Shown: positions 6,619 to 9,596 of the stretch, piece by piece | How positions within the stretch are numbered: the stretch's first letter is position 1 | How the letters are laid out: each line of letters starts with the position of its first letter | NCBI GenBank assembly: GCA_013331965.1 | Contig: DUFL01000017.1 | Location: 3,352 to 12,947, forward strand | Reading direction: 5' to 3' | Length of the DNA stretch: 9,596 nucleotides | From: Candidatus Woesearchaeota archaeon | GTDB lineage: Archaea; Nanobdellota; Nanobdellia; Woesearchaeales; UBA10107 | Translations under genes and position numbers: made by a program | The notes under the pieces: model-generated | What the model was told of the DNA's origin: nothing | The model's input: only the letters and a program-made list of their open reading frames with translations | The model's database searches: none

Positions 6619-7021
6619 TGTGTTCAAACCAAGGTTGGATTTTGCTCGTAGTAATAACAAACTAGGAAAACGTTTTGCCGTCGGTTCGACCCTTTCTTGT
6701 TGAGCAGACTGCCGTATCCCCGTAAGAGTCGTCCCCCTCCGGCAATATATGCAAAGTTGTAATGGGTCTCACATATTGACGGCAAAACTAATAATCCTCG
6801 GCTCTGTCCTAAGAGTCGTTAGCACCAATAACGAGGCTTAATGTGTTGCAGTATAAAATGAGTTGCAGGGGACGCTCAGCAACGAAGTTGCGCACAGCTC
6901 GACTTTGTCGAGATTGTGCCATACGGGACTGCAACGATTTCTCTTCGCTGCATTATTACAAGCTGAGTCGGTGCTAACGGCAAATCGCGAGATTTATGAC
7001 AGAGCCATAATCCCCGAAACC
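6619..7021 (+). ncRNA. Structured non-coding RNA of unknown family (strand tentative)
   Basis: This gene-free stretch of ~480 bases is richer in G+C than its surroundings and has no plausible reading frame, but is packed with inverted repeats. Helix 1: GTTTTGCCGTC (6672-6682) with GACGGCAAAAC (6778-6788), 11 perfect pairs, extendable inward by G-U, G-U, U-A on the plus strand, with GACCC/GGGTC (6688-6692/6764-6768) inside. Helix 2: GGCTCTGTC (6800-6808) with GACAGAGCC (6998-7006). Nested in it, helix 3: CGTTAGCACC (6817-6826) with GGTGCTAACG (6970-6979). Inside that are hairpins GCAAC-GAA-GTTGC (6879-6891) and GCACA..CTCGAC-TTT-GTCGAG..TGTGC (6892-6919), and pairing GTTGCAG/CTGCAAC (6862-6868/6929-6935). 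AAATC-GCGA-GATTT (6982-6995) has a GNRA tetraloop only on the plus strand. GGATT (6637-6641) may close the molecule with AATCC (7009-7013). I could not find the conserved motifs of RNase P RNA or the SRP RNA SRP54-binding loop, so no family is assigned. Confidence 0.6.
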
Positions 7022-7029
7022 TTTATAAT
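7022..7029 (+). promoter_or_regulatory. TATA box for the 194-aa gene
   Basis: TTTATAAT centred about 27 nt before the ATG at 7052 predicts a leaderless message and probably marks the 3' limit of the upstream RNA. On the minus strand the same bases read ATTATAAA, so minus transcription into the RNA region is possible but would start inside helix 2. Confidence 0.6.
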
Positions 7030-7051
7030 GCCTATTTAGATAATCATACTT

Positions 7052-7636
7052 ATGCGGGACTTCATCAAAATAACGGAATTGAAGATAAAAGTAAAAGATA
7101 AATTCTCAGTTGCAGACTTGCTTAAGGACCTGAATGAGTGGCTGAAAGAAAACCATTATGTCGATTTAAACGGCAAAGAAGATTATGAGACTCTGTATAC
7201 TCATGCATTAAAATCCGGAGGATCTTTTCTTGATTCATGGCTGTGGTGGAGATGCGTAAAATATCCGGAAGGGACAGCAAAGAAGACAGCTTATCTTAGA
7301 TATAGATTAAATATTGATATGCATTACTTAGGGGATGCTGCAGAAACTGAAGTTGTGCACAAGGGAAAGAAAGTCAAATTAAACAGAGGAGAGATGAGCA
7401 TCACGATAACACCGACAGTCGAGCTTGATTTCAGGAACGAATGGAAAAACAAGGGGCTTGCCGGATTATTCGATGAGATATTCAAGAAGAGATTGTACAA
7501 AAAAGACATAGGCAAGCACATAGAATTTTTAATTCTTGAATCCTACAGGCTTCAGAATATGTTTAAGCAATTCTTCAGGCTGGAATCAACCGCAGAGAAA
7601 GAAACAGTTTCTCAGCCGCCGGAAGGATTGATGTAG
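7052..7636 (+). CDS. Hypothetical protein (194 aa)
   Basis: I do not recognise this protein. It is soluble, with no signal peptide and no membrane segment. The N-terminal part looks alpha/beta: strand ITELKIKVKDK (7-17), helix VADLLKDLNEWLKENHY (20-36). An aromatic stretch SWLWWRCVKYPEG (62-74) is followed by regular strands (TAYLRYRLNIDMHYLG, KKVKLNRGEMSITITPTVELDF), then a basic helical C-terminus (FDEIFKKRLYKKDIGKHIEFLILESYRLQNMFKQFF) and a short disordered tail. The strand-then-long-helix order faintly resembles START/SRPBCC-like ligand-binding folds, but nothing confirms that. A TATA box at the right distance supports the ATG. It stands alone between the structured RNA and the tRNA-like gene. 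Confidence 0.8.
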   Translation: MRDFIKITELKIKVKDKFSVADLLKDLNEWLKENHYVDLNGKEDYETLYTHALKSGGSFLDSWLWWRCVKYPEGTAKKTAYLRYRLNIDMHYLGDAAETEVVHKGKKVKLNRGEMSITITPTVELDFRNEWKNKGLAGLFDEIFKKRLYKKDIGKHIEFLILESYRLQNMFKQFFRLESTAEKETVSQPPEGLM

Positions 7637-7643
7637 GCAGAAG

Positions 7644-7653
7644 GTATTTAAAG
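7644..7653 (+). promoter_or_regulatory. TATA box for the tRNA-like gene
   Basis: GTATTTAAAG centred about 28 nt before the first base of the tRNA-like gene (7677). This is the expected spacing for an archaeal tRNA promoter, so the gene is probably transcribed. Confidence 0.6.
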
Positions 7654-7676
7654 GAGTTCAAGGTTCTCAATATTAT

Positions 7677-7749
7677 GCCTCCGTGGCTTAGTAGCTATAG
7701 CGGCTGCCTAGTAAGCAGCAGGTCGTGAGTGCAAGTCTCACCGGAGGCT
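7677..7749 (+). tRNA. tRNA-Thr-like gene, anticodon AGU, atypical elbow
   Basis: The 73 bases fold as a cloverleaf: acceptor stem GCCTCCG/CGGAGGC (7 pairs), three-pair D stem GCT/AGC, anticodon stem GCTGC/GCAGC with loop CTAGTAA (7708-7714), five-base variable loop ending in C48, and T stem GTGAG/CTCAC. Position 73 is T, and no CCA is encoded. Anticodon AGU with A37, G1-C72, C2-G71 and U73 all agree with archaeal tRNA-Thr identity. Two things are wrong for a normal elongator tRNA. A34 is essentially unused in archaea, where GGU would be expected. The elbow bases are changed: C at position 19 instead of G, and G at 55 instead of U. U8-A14, G15-C48 and U54-A58 are intact. It may be a decaying copy, a specialised tRNA or a tRNA-like RNA. 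The 3' end is repeated at 8428-8440. Confidence 0.7.
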
Positions 7750-7752
7750 TTT
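7740..7752 (+). repeat. 13-bp direct repeat, left copy (tRNA 3' end)
   Basis: ACCGGAGGCTTTT covers the last T-stem base, the 3' acceptor strand, U73 and the first Ts of the terminator run. The same 13 bases recur at 8428-8440, so the two copies bracket the Doc-like gene and its small companion ORF. The layout resembles an integration site at a tRNA 3' end, although there is no integrase. Confidence 0.7.
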
Positions 7753-7780
7753 ATACGAACTCAACCGAAAAATAAGAAGG

Positions 7781-7788
7781 TTTATATA
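7781..7788 (+). promoter_or_regulatory. TATA box for the zinc-ribbon/Doc gene
   Basis: TTTATATA is a perfect consensus box centred about 27 nt before the ATG at 7811, predicting a leaderless transcript. The spacer carries a run of short AT repeats (attatcataataatattatcatg). Confidence 0.7.
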
Positions 7789-7810
7789 CTATTATCATAA
7801 TAATATTATC

Positions 7811-8326
7811 ATGATAAGTAAGTTAAGATGTAAAAGATGCTATTGGGAATGGATACAGAGAAAAGAGCAGCTTCCAAAGATGTGTCCTCATTGCAAGAGC
7901 CCTTACTGGGACAAAGAAAGAAGAGAGCTGACTAAAATCGAATATTTAGATTACAAAGATATTGTAGAAATAAATAAAGATATTATCGAGAATCTGCCTG
8001 TGAAAAAAGCAGACAAACACCAAATATTGAGTCAAAAAAAGTTGATGGATGTTTCAACGAATTATAGAAGAACAGAAGGAGACTTATTTGAGAAGGCTGT
8101 AACCCTTCTGAAAGACGTAGTCAAGGAACATATATTTGCAAGCGCCAATAGAAGAACTGCTGTCGAAGCCGTTATCATATTTTTAAGAATAAATAAAAAA
8201 GAGCTGGGAGTCAGGAATAGAAAAGAAAATGATGAGGTTTTGCAAGGCATTAGGGAAGATTATTATAAAGATACGGAAATTAAGAACTGGTTAATGGGAG
8301 GGGAAATTCGTGAATTCAGAAGATAA
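7811..8326 (+). CDS. Zinc-ribbon protein fused to a Fic/Doc-like domain
   Basis: A 171-residue protein in two parts. Residues 5-33 form a zinc ribbon: C7-x2-C10 (CKRCYWEW) and C25-x2-C28 (CPHC). Residues ~43-135 match the Doc/Fic pattern: YLDYKDIVEINKDIIE at the start, then the motif HIFASANRRTA (107-117), which corresponds to HxFx(D/E)(G/A)N(K/R)R. Fic/Doc proteins transfer AMP or phosphate to target proteins; Doc inactivates EF-Tu by phosphorylation. His107, Phe109, Asn113 and Arg115 are kept, but the Mg-binding Asp/Glu is Ser111, so activity may be altered or lost. The C-terminus is charged (WLMGGEIREFRR). A leaderless promoter lies at 7781. The last codons overlap a 27-codon ORF with a strong ribosome binding site, possibly a regulator. 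The pair sits between 13-bp repeats of the tRNA 3' end. Confidence 0.82.
   Translation: MISKLRCKRCYWEWIQRKEQLPKMCPHCKSPYWDKERRELTKIEYLDYKDIVEINKDIIENLPVKKADKHQILSQKKLMDVSTNYRRTEGDLFEKAVTLLKDVVKEHIFASANRRTAVEAVIIFLRINKKELGVRNRKENDEVLQGIREDYYKDTEIKNWLMGGEIREFRR
8296..8302 (+). promoter_or_regulatory. Ribosome binding site for the 27-codon ORF
   Basis: The purine run GGGAGGGG (8296-8303), inside the end of the Doc-like gene, contains GGAGG, six to eight bases before the GTG at 8310. It is among the strongest Shine-Dalgarno matches in the window and is the main reason to believe the small ORF. Confidence 0.5.
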
Positions 8327-8393
8327 AAAGAAACTAATAAAACAAACAATTCAGGAGTATAGGGAATTACTTGAGGCAATAGGAAAGCTTTAG
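8310..8393 (+). CDS. Small ORF (27 aa) overlapping the Doc-like gene, candidate antitoxin or accessory peptide
   Basis: A GTG-initiated frame of 27 codons plus TAG overlaps the last 17 bases of the Doc-like gene in another frame. The peptide is a single charged amphipathic helix pattern with a Lys-rich start (SEDKKKLIKQTIQEYRELLE) and a short tail (AIGKL). Evidence that it is real: a strong ribosome binding site at the right distance, overlap typical of translational coupling, and a terminator-like hairpin shortly after. Against it: very short length and a GTG start. If it is expressed, a helical peptide coupled to a Doc-like toxin would fit an antitoxin fragment such as the Phd C-terminal helix, but I have no sequence match to that. 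Confidence 0.45.
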   Translation: MNSEDKKKLIKQTIQEYRELLEAIGKL

Positions 8394-8410
8394 GATTTCA
8401 TTCTTTCTCA

Positions 8411-8441
8411 GCCTTGAATAAGGCCTTACCGGAGGCTTTTT
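8411..8441 (+). terminator. Hairpins plus T-run after the Doc module
   Basis: GCCTT-GAAT-AAGGC (8411-8423) is followed by GCCT..AGGC (8423-8436) and then TTTTT (8437-8441). The second hairpin with its T-run resembles a transcription terminator for the Doc-like operon. It contains the right copy of the 13-bp repeat, so the sequence may be a former tRNA end reused as a terminator. Confidence 0.5.
8428..8440 (+). repeat. 13-bp direct repeat, right copy
   Basis: ACCGGAGGCTTTT is identical to the 3' end of the tRNA-like gene 688 bases upstream. Identity stops at the base before it (T instead of C), and no further tRNA arms can be folded to its left. It is therefore only a 3' end fragment, not a second tRNA. 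Confidence 0.7.
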
Positions 8442-8485
8442 CTCACTCCATTTATTATTTTCAGTATGGAAAATATTTAATAAGC

Positions 8486-8499
8486 ACAGTAAGTACTGT
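8486..8499. promoter_or_regulatory. Palindrome upstream of the secreted-protein promoter
   Basis: ACAGTA-AG-TACTGT is a perfect 6+2+6 inverted repeat ending 31 bases before the TATA box at 8531. The size and position fit a binding site for a dimeric regulator, probably an activator from its distance. No regulator gene is identified. Confidence 0.35.
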
Positions 8500-8530
8500 A
8501 ACCACTAATGAATGCTAAATAAAGAAAACA

Positions 8531-8538
8531 TTTATATA
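8531..8538 (+). promoter_or_regulatory. TATA box for the secreted-protein gene
   Basis: TTTATATA predicts a transcript start near 8561, at the G of a GGGGGTTGGG run. That gives a leader of about 38 nt, longer than for most genes here. Confidence 0.65.
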
Positions 8539-8560
8539 CGTGAAGTATATGAAATCAGCA

Positions 8561-8598
8561 GGGGGTTGGGATAGATAAATCCATACTGGGGGTATGTC
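8561..8598 (+). promoter_or_regulatory. G-rich 5' leader with two small hairpins and buried ribosome binding site
   Basis: The predicted leader has GGAT-AGATAA-ATCC (8569-8582) and CATAC-TGGGG-GTATG (8582-8596), which share one base and so cannot both be complete. The Shine-Dalgarno GGGGGT (8588-8593) lies mainly in the loop of the second. A two-codon frame ATG-TCA-TGA starts at 8594 and overlaps the real ATG. Confidence 0.35.
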
Positions 8599-9596
8599 AT
8601 GAACAATTACAAAAAAGCTATAATTATGCCTTTGGCACTGTCAGGAATTCTTTATGCAGACAATGCTTATTCAGAAAAAGTTGATATTGGCGGAGAGATT
8701 GTTGAAATTGAAGAAGAGCCAGCGCAAGGAACTGCACCAAAAGCAGTTGTAAAACCAAATAATATTGCAACAGAAGAAACCATGCCTGAAGAGATTATAG
8801 TCAATGAACCTGCTCCGACACTTGTAAAACCAGCAAAGAAAACTAAGACATCCTCAAGTCCTTTCATAGATTCATTTTTATTTGATGCAGACGCAAGATT
8901 CCTGCCTGGCTCATATGAAGCGAATTCAAAAGCTCAGTCAGGAGCTTCATTTCTTCCAGCGACATCAACAGGAAGCCAAACGGTTCTATATTCAAGAGTT
9001 GCTCCAGGAGTAAGATTCCTTAGACATAATGAAGTTTCACTGCCCGTTGAATTAAAAATAACATCAGCTTCTTTGGAAAACGAAATTGATACAGTTGGAA
9101 AAGTAGGAAAATCAGATGTATCAGAAAGTGATATATCATTTGGAGCGCAGTACAAAAGAATATTCCCTTGGAAAAATATAGATTTCTCTGCAAATGCAGG
9201 GATTGGCTACAGAAAATCTTCTGGAAGCAGGAAAGGCCCTCACGATATATTATTTATTGAGCAAACTGAAAATGCATCAGGACTTGAATATTCAGCCGGT
9301 GCAGGAATTGACACTGAAAAAGTTGCTGTTGAGATAATATACAGGAAAGCAGCAACTTCAGGAGAAGCAAAATCAGACGTTTCAATTCCGAGCTTTAACA
9401 TGACATTACCAACTGCAATAAATAACTACGAAAGAGAATCAGGATTGCTAAGGCTTGAAGCGATAGTAAATCTTCACAAGTGGGCCAAATTTGCTGGAAG
9501 GATTGAATTTGAAGACCTTCTAAGAGCATATGACAATTCAGGAGTAAAAGAAACATCTGATGAAAGACTGAAAAGAATTGAACTTGGATGGCTGTC
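8599..9596 (+). CDS. Secreted beta-strand-rich protein, barrel or adhesin-like, cut by the right edge
   Basis: The frame is open from ATG 8599 to the window end (332 residues seen). A signal peptide is clear: basic start (NNYKK), hydrophobic core about 7-20 (AIIMPLALSGILYA) and likely cleavage near 22-25 (NAYS). Next comes a low-complexity linker rich in Glu, Pro, Ala and Lys (about 26-92). After about residue 93 the sequence has repeated alternating strands separated by polar turns (ISFGAQYKRIF, IDFSANAGIGYRKSS, LEYSAGAGIDTEKVAVEIIYRKAA, LRLEAIVNLHKWAKFAGRIEFED), the look of an outer-membrane-type beta barrel or autotransporter-like surface protein. No cysteines are seen. Such a protein is unexpected in an archaeon with a single membrane; a secreted or surface adhesin-like role is an alternative. 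The start is fixed by GGGGGT five bases upstream and the TATA box at 8531. Confidence 0.8.
   Translation, partial: MNNYKKAIIMPLALSGILYADNAYSEKVDIGGEIVEIEEEPAQGTAPKAVVKPNNIATEETMPEEIIVNEPAPTLVKPAKKTKTSSSPFIDSFLFDADARFLPGSYEANSKAQSGASFLPATSTGSQTVLYSRVAPGVRFLRHNEVSLPVELKITSASLENEIDTVGKVGKSDVSESDISFGAQYKRIFPWKNIDFSANAGIGYRKSSGSRKGPHDILFIEQTENASGLEYSAGAGIDTEKVAVEIIYRKAATSGEAKSDVSIPSFNMTLPTAINNYERESGLLRLEAIVNLHKWAKFAGRIEFEDLLRAYDNSGVKETSDERLKRIELGWL

Noticed and set aside
6683..6692. GGTTCGACCC as the T-arm of a tRNA
   Set aside because: The bases fit a T-loop only by chance: no acceptor, D or anticodon arm can be built around them, and they are better placed inside helix 1 of the structured RNA.
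6672..6788. CRISPR or inverted-repeat insertion sequence from the 11-bp arms
   Set aside because: The arms occur once, enclose no reading frame, and there are no target-site duplications or repeated spacers; an RNA helix explains them better.
6619..7021. Calling the structured RNA RNase P RNA or SRP RNA
   Set aside because: The prior for one of these is high, but I could not locate the RNase P GAGGAAAGUC or ACAGAA..GGCUUA motifs or the SRP GGAAGG..AGCA loop on either strand, so naming it would be a guess. ACAGAG at 6999 and on the minus strand near 6808 is just the two arms of helix 2.
8411..8440. A second, complete tRNA at the right repeat
   Set aside because: Only the last 13 bases match; no T-arm, anticodon arm or 5' acceptor strand can be folded to its left.
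8667..9155. Minus-strand frames over the secreted-protein gene
   Set aside because: The plus-strand frame has a signal peptide, ribosome binding site and TATA box, and stays open for 998 bases; the minus frames are its shadows.

Overview
The window looks archaeal, most likely from a small-genome, AT-rich DPANN-type lineage (Woesearchaeota/Pacearchaeota-like). That placement is an inference, with no marker gene to prove it. The support is: TTTATATA-like TATA boxes centred about 25-28 nt upstream of start codons (mostly leaderless genes), an archaeal Mre11, the archaea-specific ArvA/ArvB/ArvC trio, an NKxD-type YchF/Ygr210 GTPase, and a tRNA-Thr-like gene with G1-C72, C2-G71 and U73.

Left part (1-3186), all on the minus strand: the N-terminal ~375 residues of an Mre11 nuclease running off the left edge; two small unrecognised proteins (73 and 161 aa), each with its own promoter; and a two-gene operon overlapping by ATGA, encoding an HTH-type protein and a PIN-domain ribonuclease, arranged like a toxin-antitoxin pair.

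Middle (3287-5365), plus strand, divergent from the PIN operon: a tight operon for a small Era/Ras-like GTPase (ArvA), a DUF2073 protein (ArvB) and a zinc-ribbon protein (ArvC), the trio linked to extracellular vesicle formation in haloarchaea. A second promoter then drives two adjacent small three-helix membrane proteins of the same predicted topology. A minus-strand YchF-like GTPase with a TGS domain (5371-6567) converges on them.

Right part (6568-9596): a ~480-base gene-free stretch, richer in G+C than its surroundings, holds many long nested inverted repeats and is best explained as a structured non-coding RNA of ~400 nt. I could not match it to RNase P RNA, SRP RNA or any other family. 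It is followed by a 194-aa unrecognised protein, then a tRNA-Thr-like gene with an unusual AGU anticodon and altered elbow bases. Next is a small module, a zinc-ribbon/Doc fusion protein plus a 27-codon ORF, bracketed by 13-bp direct repeats, one of which is the tRNA 3' end. The window closes with the start of a secreted, beta-strand-rich protein that looks like a barrel or adhesin.

The least ordinary material is the 6619-7021 RNA, the odd tRNA with its repeat-bracketed Doc module, and the vesicle operon with its membrane-protein neighbours.
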